From contig JAJPJK010000008.1 of the NCBI GenBank assembly GCA_021324265.1, positions 1 to 33,040 of the forward strand: 33,040 nucleotides of DNA, in the 5' to 3' direction. A program made the translations under genes and the position numbers. Positions 23,245 to 31,309 of the stretch are shown here, piece by piece (positions within the stretch are counted from its first letter, which is position 1; every line of letters begins with the position of its first letter). The notes under the pieces are model-generated. The model made no database searches, was not told the DNA's origin, and saw only the letters and a program-made list of their open reading frames with translations. The stretch is from Thermoproteota archaeon (lineage in GTDB: Archaea; Thermoproteota; Thermoprotei; Gearchaeales; Gearchaeaceae).

Positions 23245-25780
23245 CTGACTTTATTTTATTGAAAACATAAGGTAATATTCCTCCTTGTTTAAGATAATTC
23301 AATTCTATTTTCGTATCCACCCTTGCCAATGCCTTGAATCTTATCTCTTTGGAACCATCAATAGCTCTTACCTCTATTATCTGCTTCGGTTCCAAATCCC
23401 TAAGGCCTTCAATATAAAAGATTTCTTTGCCTGTTAATCCCAATTCTTTCCATGATTTATCAATTTGCAATGGCAATACTCCCATAGCTACGAGATTGGA
23501 TCTATGTATTCTTTCAAAGCTCTCAGCAATTACAGCCCTAACGCCAAGAAGCGCAGTAACTTTAGCTGCCCAATCTCTAGAGCTTCCTGCTCCATACTGC
23601 TTGCCTGCCAAAATTATTAATGGAATGCCTTCGCTCTTGTATTTCATTGCAGCATCGTAAACGCTCATTAATTGATTTGTTGGTATGTGCAACGTATACC
23701 CCCCTTGAATATCGACTAAAAAGTTCCTCAATTTAGGATTACTAAATCCGCCTCTGAGCATTACTTCATGGTTACCTCTTCTAGCACCGAATGTGCTCAA
23801 ATCTTTCTCGCCCAAAGAAAGCAAATATTTACCTGCAACGCTATCTCTGGAAATAGGGCCTGCAGGAGATATATGATCAGTTGTAATTCTATCGCCCAAT
23901 AACAACAAAACTCTTGCACCTAATATATCATCTAAGGTTTGTGTTACATCAAGCCAAGGTGGTTCTTTGATATACGTTGACTCTGGCCAGTCATATATTC
24001 TTGAACTTGTGACCTTGAGCGAATCCCAGTTCTCATCTCCTTCGAATATATCTGCGTAAAGCTTCCTATATAATTCAGGATTCATTGCATAACTCATGCA
24101 TTCATTTATTTCCTTTGATGACGGCCATACATCTTTTAAATAAACAGGGTTCCCATTAGGATCGTAACCTAAAGGTTCATTGAAGAGGTCTATATCTATC
24201 CTTCCAGCTAAAGCATATGCTACAACGAGCATAGGAGAAGCTAAGAAAGTTGCCTTTAAAAGCGGGTTTATTCTTCCTTCAAAGTTCCTGTTACCGCTTA
24301 TAACACCTACTGCGAATACATCGTTATTTATTATTTCATCGGCAACCCATTTTGGAAGCGAACCGCTGTTACCTATGCATGTTGTACAGCCGTAACCAAC
24401 TATATGGAACCTGAGTGCTTCAAGATAGCTCATTAAACCTGCATTCTTCAAATATTCCGTTACTACCCTTGAGCCTGGTGCTAAGCTCGTCTTTACGTAT
24501 TCTTTAACGCTGAGCCCACGTTCGACAGCTTTTTTAGCTAAGAGACCTGCACCAATCATTACAGTTGGATTAGAAGTATTTGTGCAGCTAGTTATAGACG
24601 CTATGACAACACTGCCATGTGGTATTTTAGGGCTGTTTTTAATTTTGTATTCCTTCATTAGCATCTCAAGGAAATCCTTAGCCTTTGCTAGAGGGATCCT
24701 GTCCTCAGGATTCTTGGGTCCTGCAATGCTAGGCTCTACATCCCCTAGGTCAACAACAATTACTTTGTCATATCTTGGCTCTTGTCCTTCATAAAACATT
24801 CCTTGATATCTACAGTAATTTTCAACGAATTTCACATGACTTTCATCTCTTCCTGTACCCCTGAGATAATCCAATGTTAATTTATCCACAGGGAAGAAAC
24901 CAATTGTAGCACCATATTCTGGAGCCATATTACCTATTGTTGCCCTATCTTGGGCAGATAGGGATTCAAGACTTGGACCGAAGAATTCAACAAACTTGTT
25001 AACCACATCTTGCTTCCTGAGTAGTTCTGTAATATGCAATACCAGATCAGTTGGTGTAACCCCTTCTCTAAGCTCTCCTAAAAGTTTAACGCCAACAACT
25101 TCAGGAACTGGCATGTAATATGGCTGGCCAAGCATAACAGCCTCAGCCTCGATACCTCCAACACCCCATCCTAGAACACCAATACCATTAATCATCGTTG
25201 TATGAGAATCAGTTCCAAGTAGCGTATCAGGAAAGGCTACGCCGTTTCTATTTTCTACAACCTTAGCTAAGTATTCTAGATTTACCTGATGAATAATTCC
25301 TTTGCCCGGCGGGACTATCCTAAAGTTTTCAAAAGCTTTTTGCGCCCATTTCAGAAAAGCGTATCTTTCCCTGTTTCTCTCAAATTCCGTTTTTAGATTC
25401 AAGCTGAAAGCATAAATAGTACCAAAATACTCTACTTGAATTGAATGATCTATCACTAGGTCAACAGGTATCTTAGGATTTATCAGTTCTGGATTTTCTT
25501 TTAACTTGCTACGCATTGCTGCCAAATCTACGATCAAAGGTATGCCTGTGTAATCTTGGAGAATAACCCTTGTAGGAAGATATGGGATTTCTTCTCCGAT
25601 CTTCCTGTTCAAGATTTTTTCGATATCAGCCTCAGTCACCATTTCACCATCCAAATTTCTGAGCACATTCTCTAGAAGGACTTTCAAAGAAAACGGAAGT
25701 TTCTCTGCTTCACTACCAAATTCCTTAATATCGTATACATAACCGAAATCTAATTTCTTTTTATATGTATTGGAATCCAT
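23234..25780 (-). CDS. acnA: Aconitate hydratase A
   Basis: Aconitase interconverts citrate and isocitrate in the citric acid cycle through a [4Fe-4S] cluster. The 848 residues cover the whole enzyme. The three cluster cysteines are in SITSCTNTSNP (about residue 395) and GYGCTTCIGNSG (about 460), and the active-site loop QYGAGSSRDWAAK is near residue 730. TTDHISPAGPI and GNHEVMLRGGFSN in the mobile C-terminal domain confirm the AcnA/IRP branch. It is somewhat shorter than bacterial AcnA (about 890). The ATG follows the stop of an upstream membrane-protein gene by one base (TAG-A-ATG), so it is probably co-translated with it, an unusual neighbour for a cycle enzyme. Confidence 0.96.
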   Translation of the reverse strand: MDSNTYKKKLDFGYVYDIKEFGSEAEKLPFSLKVLLENVLRNLDGEMVTEADIEKILNRKIGEEIPYLPTRVILQDYTGIPLIVDLAAMRSKLKENPELINPKIPVDLVIDHSIQVEYFGTIYAFSLNLKTEFERNRERYAFLKWAQKAFENFRIVPPGKGIIHQVNLEYLAKVVENRNGVAFPDTLLGTDSHTTMINGIGVLGWGVGGIEAEAVMLGQPYYMPVPEVVGVKLLGELREGVTPTDLVLHITELLRKQDVVNKFVEFFGPSLESLSAQDRATIGNMAPEYGATIGFFPVDKLTLDYLRGTGRDESHVKFVENYCRYQGMFYEGQEPRYDKVIVVDLGDVEPSIAGPKNPEDRIPLAKAKDFLEMLMKEYKIKNSPKIPHGSVVIASITSCTNTSNPTVMIGAGLLAKKAVERGLSVKEYVKTSLAPGSRVVTEYLKNAGLMSYLEALRFHIVGYGCTTCIGNSGSLPKWVADEIINNDVFAVGVISGNRNFEGRINPLLKATFLASPMLVVAYALAGRIDIDLFNEPLGYDPNGNPVYLKDVWPSSKEINECMSYAMNPELYRKLYADIFEGDENWDSLKVTSSRIYDWPESTYIKEPPWLDVTQTLDDILGARVLLLLGDRITTDHISPAGPISRDSVAGKYLLSLGEKDLSTFGARRGNHEVMLRGGFSNPKLRNFLVDIQGGYTLHIPTNQLMSVYDAAMKYKSEGIPLIILAGKQYGAGSSRDWAAKVTALLGVRAVIAESFERIHRSNLVAMGVLPLQIDKSWKELGLTGKEIFYIEGLRDLEPKQIIEVRAIDGSKEIRFKALARVDTKIELNYLKQGGILPYVFNKIKSASH

Positions 25781-25781
25781 T

Positions 25782-26336
25782 CTAACGATTCTGTGTTTTT
25801 ATCCTCAATCCCTCTATATCAAACTTGCTATTGCTAACTACCCTGTATAGCTGCACAAAACCAATGAGCTTAAGTCCATCCGCAACCAAAGATATTAAGC
25901 CTAAGTTTATGATGAACAAAGGAAGAGCTAAGACATAAATTGCGCCCAAAGTATAAGTAAAGGCACCTAATTTCCTATCAAACATCATGTAATAACTGAA
26001 AGGTGCAATGCCGCCAATTGGTTCCGATAAATAGCCTATTACAATCAAATACGCACCTTCGAAACGATTTAATGAAAGTAAAATCAACCCAGCGAATACT
26101 ATAGCAAGACCTGAAGGGATGGCTAAGTTGAATATTCTCTTATGAGGCATGGGTAACTTCCTATATTCGATGTAGGCCCAGATAGCCAAGATAAACAAGA
26201 TATACATTAAAGATAGCGGTATTAAATTGGTTACTGAAGATATTCCATTGAAAACTAAGTAAAGGAGGACGAAAAAGATTAACAGCGCTGCAAAAGTGCT
26301 TATCAGCGTCCCTCTGAATAGATTTTGATATGCCAT
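25782..26336 (-). CDS. Small polytopic membrane protein of unknown function
   Basis: This 184-residue protein has about five or six hydrophobic helices (roughly 8-30, 38-56, 70-88, 92-105, 127-150) with short loops. The C-terminus is soluble and charged, ending DIEGLRIKTQNR. I recognise no family signature; its layout recalls small archaeal membrane proteins such as DUF973, but that is a guess. It lies between an ABC-2 permease gene (25-nt gap) and acnA (one base). A TATA-like sequence in the gap gives it a likely start of its own, so it may head a two-gene unit with acnA. Confidence 0.6.
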   Translation of the reverse strand: MAYQNLFRGTLISTFAALLIFFVLLYLVFNGISSVTNLIPLSLMYILFILAIWAYIEYRKLPMPHKRIFNLAIPSGLAIVFAGLILLSLNRFEGAYLIVIGYLSEPIGGIAPFSYYMMFDRKLGAFTYTLGAIYVLALPLFIINLGLISLVADGLKLIGFVQLYRVVSNSKFDIEGLRIKTQNR

Positions 26337-26355
26337 GTGGTAATCTAGATTTGTC

Positions 26356-26368
26356 CAAATATTAAAAT
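26356..26368 (-). promoter_or_regulatory. Possible internal promoter upstream of the membrane-protein/acnA pair
   Basis: On the minus strand ATTTTAATATTTG is centred about 26 nt before the ATG at 26336, the right spacing for a leaderless archaeal transcript. It overlaps the last codons of the permease gene. This would let acnA be expressed apart from the upstream exporter. Confidence 0.35.
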
Positions 26369-27168
26369 AGCGAAAACTTCCCTTTCTTCAATGCGTTTCT
26401 AAGAATAATTTTTTGGACTCTATATGAGATAATCCCCATAATAAGGACAGCTAAGATATCAAGAAGTAAGAAAAGGACTCTGTCGATAGGATAATATCCC
26501 GTAGCAGCAGCTATTATTGGCCCTATTACATAATAAAAAGGAGAATATACTATTACGCTTGCGAAACCTTTACTGAATAGCTGTATAGGTATTGCTCCAC
26601 TGAAGAAAGGTATTATGAATTGAAGCGCCTGATTCGCCACCCAAGGTGATCTAACATTTATTATTAAAAAGCTATATGTACCCGCGAAGAAGAGAAAGAA
26701 GAGAATAGCTAAGAACAAATAAATCACGAAGAACAATGGGTCTGCAATAAAGATGTTTGCGCTGAACAATAGCGTATTGAGAAGTAATACAAGTGAACCT
26801 ATTACTGCTGTGTCTATTAAACTTATAGCGACTCTTCCAACTAAGTGAGATACTATACTTGAATTCGTCATTATAACATTCTCAAGTATTCCTTGTTGGA
26901 TTGATAAGACAAGTGATGATGCGATACCTAGAAAGTTGGAGACGAAAACGAAAAGAAAAATTCCCCAAGTAAGAGATGTAATCACCGAAGAGTTATTAAC
27001 GTAGTTCACAGCATATAGCAAAATGCCATAAAGCAAGAGAAGGACCCAAAATGGTGTTGCTAGTATATCGCTGATGAGCCATACCTTGTATCTTACATAT
27101 ATTGTTACACCTCTTTCAAACTCTGCGAATACCTTCCTGATACCTTTAATAAAAAAATTACCAGCCAT
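26362..27168 (-). CDS. ABC-2 type transporter permease (second of pair)
   Basis: This is a permease of about 268 residues with six predicted helices and an N-terminal amphipathic segment (GIRKVFAEFERGVTIYVRYK), the layout of the ABC-2 membrane family of drug, lipid or polysaccharide exporters. I place the start at ATG 27168 (MAGNFFIKG) rather than 27195. It lies within the last codons of the upstream permease (11-nt overlap) and is preceded by AAAGGA at a reasonable distance, while the longer form adds only a charged stretch (RILKRKEH). It should form the membrane channel with the adjacent permease, powered by the ATPase gene upstream. The substrate is unknown. Confidence 0.78.
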   Translation of the reverse strand: MAGNFFIKGIRKVFAEFERGVTIYVRYKVWLISDILATPFWVLLLLYGILLYAVNYVNNSSVITSLTWGIFLFVFVSNFLGIASSLVLSIQQGILENVIMTNSSIVSHLVGRVAISLIDTAVIGSLVLLLNTLLFSANIFIADPLFFVIYLFLAILFFLFFAGTYSFLIINVRSPWVANQALQFIIPFFSGAIPIQLFSKGFASVIVYSPFYYVIGPIIAAATGYYPIDRVLFLLLDILAVLIMGIISYRVQKIILRNALKKGKFSLF

Positions 27169-27937
27169 ATGTTCCTTTCTTTTTAATATACGCACGCTCG
27201 AAATATTTGTAAATCAGATAGCCTGCGATCAAATAGAAGAACATGAAAGGAAAAGGCATGGTAAATATTTGGTTGATGAAACCTTGGACAGTTGACCTTG
27301 CATACTCAACAGCGTAATAATATGGCAATGCACGACCAATTATTTGCAGTACATAGGGCAACAAAGTAACTGGGTATAGGAAACCTGAAACCACAGCTAT
27401 GAAACTTGCAATTAGATTCGCAATAGGTTCAGGCTCTCTAACAATTATACTAACAGCTAGAAAAATTAAACTGAAGCCTATGGCTGGGATTAGAGCAACG
27501 TACAACACTAAAAGAGAAACAATGAAATTCAAGATACCGGCAAAGCCAAAGGCTATTATCGTTGCAACGACACCCACAATGATATAGTTTATAAGACCAA
27601 ATAGACTGCTCGATATCATATTCGAAAAAATCATAGTGAAAGGGCTTATGGGAGAACTCAAAAGGTATTCTAGTCTTCCTGTTAGCAATCCTTCCCTCAC
27701 AAAGGATGCTGCAGAAAAAGTCATCATGAGAGCAACGATATACATCGCTAAACCTATAAGTTGGTAGAAAAGCAATCTAGGATCAGCAGGCCTTCCTCCC
27801 ATACCAGAGCCTAAGGCATATGCAACGAAGGCAAATAAGAAAGGAAAGGAAGAAATTCCAATGAACCAGCTGACCTCTCTCAGTAAGCTTCTAAGCTCAG
27901 CCTCAACTATACCCATAACTTGGTTTATCACTCTCAT
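27158..27937 (-). CDS. ABC-2 type transporter permease (first of pair)
   Basis: The 259-residue protein has six membrane helices. The ABC-2 coupling region is VREGLLTGRLEYLLSSPISP (about 82-101), which precedes the second helix pair. VSIIVREPEPIANLIASFIAV and the PVTLLPYVLQIIGRALPYYYAVEYAR segment are typical of DrrB-like exporters. The ATG overlaps the ATPase stop by 4 nt and its own stop overlaps the second permease, so ATPase and both permeases are made together. A heterodimeric channel is likely. Confidence 0.82.
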   Translation of the reverse strand: MRVINQVMGIVEAELRSLLREVSWFIGISSFPFLFAFVAYALGSGMGGRPADPRLLFYQLIGLAMYIVALMMTFSAASFVREGLLTGRLEYLLSSPISPFTMIFSNMISSSLFGLINYIIVGVVATIIAFGFAGILNFIVSLLVLYVALIPAIGFSLIFLAVSIIVREPEPIANLIASFIAVVSGFLYPVTLLPYVLQIIGRALPYYYAVEYARSTVQGFINQIFTMPFPFMFFYLIAGYLIYKYFERAYIKKKGTYGW

Positions 27938-28884
27938 TTTTCCTCAACAACTTTAGCGAAAGCTTCCTCCAAACTAGGTTCGATGATTTTGATATTCCCT
28001 ATTTCATAGCCCTTTGTCCTTATTTCATCTACTATCCTTAGCAGATCCTCAGTGGGCTTTTCTGAGATAACCTTTATGACTGGAAAGCCTCTTTCACCTA
28101 TCTTGAAATCTAAATCAAGTTTAGGATTATCATTTAAGACTTCTACCTCGATCATATGCTTTAGCTTAAGCTTATTTTTCACCTCCCATGGAGATCCTGA
28201 AATCACTATTTTTCCTTTATTTATGATCGCAACCCTGTTGCTTAAATTCTCTACTTCCCACATATTGTGGCTGGTTAGTAATACAGTCTTACCCTTCTCT
28301 GCTAACTCTTTTATTAGATTCCTTATCTTCCTTGCTGAAATCGGATCCAGCCCTATCGTTGGCTCATCAAACAAAAGAATAGGCGCATCATTGATAAGGC
28401 ATTTCGCTATGCTCAATTTTGCCATCATACCTAGGCTGTATTCATCAACAGTTCTATAAGCATCCTTGCCCAAGCTAACTGAATCAACAAGCTCCTTTGC
28501 ACGCCTAAGCGCTTCTTGCTTAGACATCCCATAAAGCCTTCCATAATAGACAAGATTTTCTATGCCAGTTAGTCGAGAATAAAAGCCCTTATTGGCATAA
28601 AGTACGATACCTAAATTTTCTCTTACCTTCTTTGGTTCTTTTATGACGCTGTAACCATTAACATAAGCCTCACCTTTATCTGGAATTAAAAGCGTTGCGA
28701 TTATTTTTATTGTGGTAGTCTTGCCTGCACCGTTAGGGCCAACCAAGCTGAATATTTCTCCTTTCTCAACCTCAAAACTCACACCATCAAGCGCCTTAAC
28801 TGTTCTATATGAGCTATTGAACAATCCCTTTCTTTCTCTAGTCTTGTACTCTTTATAAATCTCATTTACTTGTAACATCCTCAT
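27934..28884 (-). CDS. ABC transporter ATP-binding protein (exporter type)
   Basis: This is the ATPase of the exporter formed with the next two genes. Counted from ATG 28884, Walker A GPNGAGKTT is at about 49-57, Walker B ILLFDEP at about 170-176, and the switch His in TSHNMWE near 200. The signature is SLGMMAKL where LSGGQ is usual, a departure also seen in some archaeal ABC-2 ATPases. A C-terminal extension of about 90 residues with two alpha/beta repeats is typical for DrrA-like subunits. The frame is open to a GTG at 28893, but ATG 28884 follows the upstream stop by a single T, so I prefer it. Downstream overlap with the permease is 4 nt. Confidence 0.9.
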   Translation of the reverse strand: MRMLQVNEIYKEYKTRERKGLFNSSYRTVKALDGVSFEVEKGEIFSLVGPNGAGKTTTIKIIATLLIPDKGEAYVNGYSVIKEPKKVRENLGIVLYANKGFYSRLTGIENLVYYGRLYGMSKQEALRRAKELVDSVSLGKDAYRTVDEYSLGMMAKLSIAKCLINDAPILLFDEPTIGLDPISARKIRNLIKELAEKGKTVLLTSHNMWEVENLSNRVAIINKGKIVISGSPWEVKNKLKLKHMIEVEVLNDNPKLDLDFKIGERGFPVIKVISEKPTEDLLRIVDEIRTKGYEIGNIKIIEPSLEEAFAKVVEEK

Positions 28885-28885
28885 A

Positions 28886-30145
28886 TTACGCACCGTATTT
28901 TTCTATTACATCTTTTAAGATAGATATAATTATAACTGGATCAAAATATATTATGCTTTCATTCTCGTTGATTTGTTCAATGATCTTTTTTTCCAACGTT
29001 TTTAATAATTCACTAGCTAACTCTGAACTCGATATCGAATACGATTTACCGCCATGGCTAAAGATGACTTTATTCTCTTTGACGGCAAGCTTAAATTCAG
29101 GTGCGCTTATACGCATTTCTCTTGGGAATACTTCAAATTCGTAGCCAAGATATCTTATCTTTATTCCTTTTCTTGAAAAATTAAAATGATCATCGCCCAA
29201 AATAATGCTTAATTCCTCTTTTCCTATTCTAACTGTGGATTTTGGATCATTGGAATAAATGAAGAGCAATGCACGAGGATCCTTTGCACTTGAGGATACC
29301 CTAATAAAAGGCCAAATCTCAACTTCCTCTACCCCAAAACCACTCTCAACACTAATAGGACCAACATTTACTCTTTCACCGAATTCGTCGCTCTCAACAG
29401 TTATAAAAGGAAGGTGAACATATTCATTGCTTCGCTTAAATCTTGGCACCATAGTTAATAAAGATTGAGCTTTGTTCAATAGCTCATTCGAAACTTTCAC
29501 TTGACTTCCTCTAATACGAAGTAAGGGTGAGTGTAGCATCATAGGACCACGTAGCTTAAGCTTTAAGCTTCCAAGTTCATTATTAATATCTATATTTAAA
29601 TTTCCGAAAAATAGAAAACCTATTTTTTTACCTCCTCTTTTTACAATGACAACGTCACCTCCCTCGCCTACGCATGAAGAAAAGTCATTAGGCTTGATTG
29701 TGAATGAAGTTATATGCAAAGCGCTTCTTTCGATTTTTAATTTCAGGTCATGATAACGCAGACCATATAAAGTAAAAGAGGCCAGCTTTAATATTATGCC
29801 TGCGATCAAAAGTTGCCAAGTATAATCTGTGAAGGGTTTCGATAGCCCTAGAAAGCTAAAAATTAGAATTACCAAGAAGCTGAAGAGAGCTATATTCCCT
29901 AACTTGCTAAAGATTTCTGTTATCAATGATGCTATTCCATCAACCTTCCACTTTACATACTGTGATAATGAGAAGAAAAGAATTGAAACCAATATTATTT
30001 CATTGCCATAGCTTTCAAGATTGAATAGACCTCTTAAAAGCCATATAACTAGTACAACGAAGGAAAGCCCGCTAAAAAATGAGCTAAGAACTCGTGATAT
30101 CCTGAAATAAATGCTCGGTTGAGAAATTAGTTCTACACTATTCAT
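28886..30145 (-). CDS. Membrane protein with large cytoplasmic or surface beta-rich domain, unknown
   Basis: I do not recognise this protein of about 419 residues. The first 145 residues form four hydrophobic helices (about 24-40, 48-62, 82-104, 112-132). About 230 residues of alternating hydrophobic beta pattern follow (for example VVIVKRGGKKIGFLFFGNLN and KIRYLGYEFEVFPREMRIS), then a charged helical tail (SELASELLKTLEKKIIEQIN). The regular short strands recall bactofilin or toastrack-like adhesin domains, but that is only an impression. ATG 30145 is favoured over GTG 30154 because GGAGGTG lies 6 nt upstream, an excellent Shine-Dalgarno sequence. It overlaps the regulator gene by 8 nt and precedes the ABC ATPase by one base, so it is probably an accessory or sensor part of the exporter. 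Confidence 0.65.
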   Translation of the reverse strand: MNSVELISQPSIYFRISRVLSSFFSGLSFVVLVIWLLRGLFNLESYGNEIILVSILFFSLSQYVKWKVDGIASLITEIFSKLGNIALFSFLVILIFSFLGLSKPFTDYTWQLLIAGIILKLASFTLYGLRYHDLKLKIERSALHITSFTIKPNDFSSCVGEGGDVVIVKRGGKKIGFLFFGNLNIDINNELGSLKLKLRGPMMLHSPLLRIRGSQVKVSNELLNKAQSLLTMVPRFKRSNEYVHLPFITVESDEFGERVNVGPISVESGFGVEEVEIWPFIRVSSSAKDPRALLFIYSNDPKSTVRIGKEELSIILGDDHFNFSRKGIKIRYLGYEFEVFPREMRISAPEFKLAVKENKVIFSHGGKSYSISSSELASELLKTLEKKIIEQINENESIIYFDPVIIISILKDVIEKYGA

Positions 30146-30683
30146 AGACCTCACCTCCCAGCGTCTCGTTTATAAGCGCAAGCAGACGGAGTAACATCTT
30201 ACCTCTGTTGGAAATTTTGTAGCGCATCTCAGTTTCATCATGAGTTATCAAGCCTGCACTGAGCAATTGTCTTAAATTATAAGACATTGAAGAGGATTCT
30301 AGATTCAAACTCTCCTTCAACTCGCTGAAACTCATGGGATTTTTGTACAAAATTTTGAGCAACTTTATTCTATCCTCATTTGCCAACGACTTCATTATTG
30401 AACTTGCCTTATTTTCGGGCATTTTAAGGATGAGTTCATCGATCTGCGCTTCCCCACGTTCTCTAAGCCCTCTTTTTATGCTTTCCTTCAATACATTGGC
30501 TATATCCCTTAATACAATACTCGAAGGTTCCATTTCTTCAAGTTCTTCCTTCGATAAATCGATTCTTAATGAAACTGATCTGAGCTGTTTCTCTACTTCG
30601 CGCATAGTCTTTTCTATGATAGGTGCAATCATTTGACGAACAGTTTCTTCTATTTCCTTTTTCAATTCTTCTTTATCAGACAT
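30138..30683 (-). CDS. ArsR-like winged-helix regulator with N-terminal coiled coil
   Basis: The 181-residue protein has a charged helical N-terminus (about 4-40, EELKKEIEETVRQM and on) suited to oligomerisation. A winged helix occupies about 112-175: MKSLANEDRIKLLKILYKNP, FSELKESLNLESSSMSYNLRQL as the HTH, and THDETEMRYKISNRGKMLL as the wing. No clustered Cys or His suggest metal sensing. It is the first gene of the unit that contains the beta-rich membrane protein and the ABC exporter, and paired AGTACAAA copies flank its TATA box, so it probably represses or activates its own operon. The trigger is unknown. Confidence 0.8.
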   Translation of the reverse strand: MSDKEELKKEIEETVRQMIAPIIEKTMREVEKQLRSVSLRIDLSKEELEEMEPSSIVLRDIANVLKESIKRGLRERGEAQIDELILKMPENKASSIMKSLANEDRIKLLKILYKNPMSFSELKESLNLESSSMSYNLRQLLSAGLITHDETEMRYKISNRGKMLLRLLALINETLGGEVYE

Positions 30684-30730
30684 TTGTACTAAGCTATTAG
30701 ATACAAAGGCTTATATAAATTTTTTGTACT
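30683..30730 (-). promoter_or_regulatory. Regulator-exporter operon promoter with two AGTACAAA sites
   Basis: On the minus strand AGTACAAA occurs at 30730-30723 and 30690-30683, exactly 40 bp (about four helical turns) apart and on the same face of the helix. ATTTATATAA (30720-30711) between them is a strong TATA box with predicted transcription start near 30688. One site therefore lies just upstream of the TATA/BRE region and the other covers the start of transcription and the ATG. A related copy, GATACAAA, is on the opposite strand at 30700-30707. Confidence 0.6.
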
Positions 30731-30758
30731 TTACAGAAGGAATGAAGTATAAAAAATT

Positions 30759-31283
30759 TTACTTAAAGAAAGGCTCTCCGAACTTTTCAGAGAATACAAG
30801 TAATCTCAAGGGTCTTCTTGCTTTTTTGCCTATGATCTTTCTAGGAGGATAACCGAAAATCACAGCAGCACTGGGATAAAGATGTTCAGGTATGTTGAAA
30901 TCCCTTCTTAACTTTTCAATATCGAAACGAGTAAAGAGGCCAGAGGCAATGCCGTGACTCCAAGCAACAAGCTGCATGTTTTGCACCACTCTTCCAGCAT
31001 CAAGTAAATGAAAATCATAACTAGGATCTGTTAGGACTAAGATTGCAAGAGTACCATTAATTGCCCATTTTCCTGTAATACTATCTTCAGCAAGTTTTTC
31101 GATATTCTTTCTATCCTGTATGACTACAAAGCGCCAATGCTGAAGATTTTTGCCTGAACCAGTATATCTCGCAGCTTCGAGGATTTCCGTGATTACTTGC
31201 ACAGGGATAGGCTTTGAATCAAACTCTCTAATATCTAGCTTACTTTTTACATAAAATAGCAGACTTTTCGCTGCCACTTCCAT
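30759..31283 (-). CDS. Nitroreductase-family flavoprotein
   Basis: This 174-residue protein fits the small FMN-dependent nitroreductase family. KLDIREFDSKPIP with its basic FMN-contact arginine (R19) is at the start, AARYTGSGKNLQHWRFVVIQD (about 37-57) is the usual A-x-x-APS-x-x-N-x-QPW region, and LDAGRVVQNMQLVAWSHGIASG (about 95-116) forms the second helix. C-terminal VIFGYPPRKI is also typical. Ser and Gly replace the common Pro-Ser before Asn, a mild change. Such enzymes reduce nitro compounds, quinones or flavins with NAD(P)H; the physiological substrate is unknown. It lies 26 nt behind an ABC exporter gene on the same strand and may be co-transcribed. Confidence 0.85.
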   Translation of the reverse strand: MEVAAKSLLFYVKSKLDIREFDSKPIPVQVITEILEAARYTGSGKNLQHWRFVVIQDRKNIEKLAEDSITGKWAINGTLAILVLTDPSYDFHLLDAGRVVQNMQLVAWSHGIASGLFTRFDIEKLRRDFNIPEHLYPSAAVIFGYPPRKIIGKKARRPLRLLVFSEKFGEPFFK

Positions 31284-31309
31284 AATTTAAAAAAACCATA
31301 CTGATTTAA

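Noticed and set aside
27169-27195. Upstream start at 27195 for the second ABC-2 permease
   Set aside because: It adds only a charged stretch and a deeper overlap; ATG 27168 has a better ribosome-binding context.
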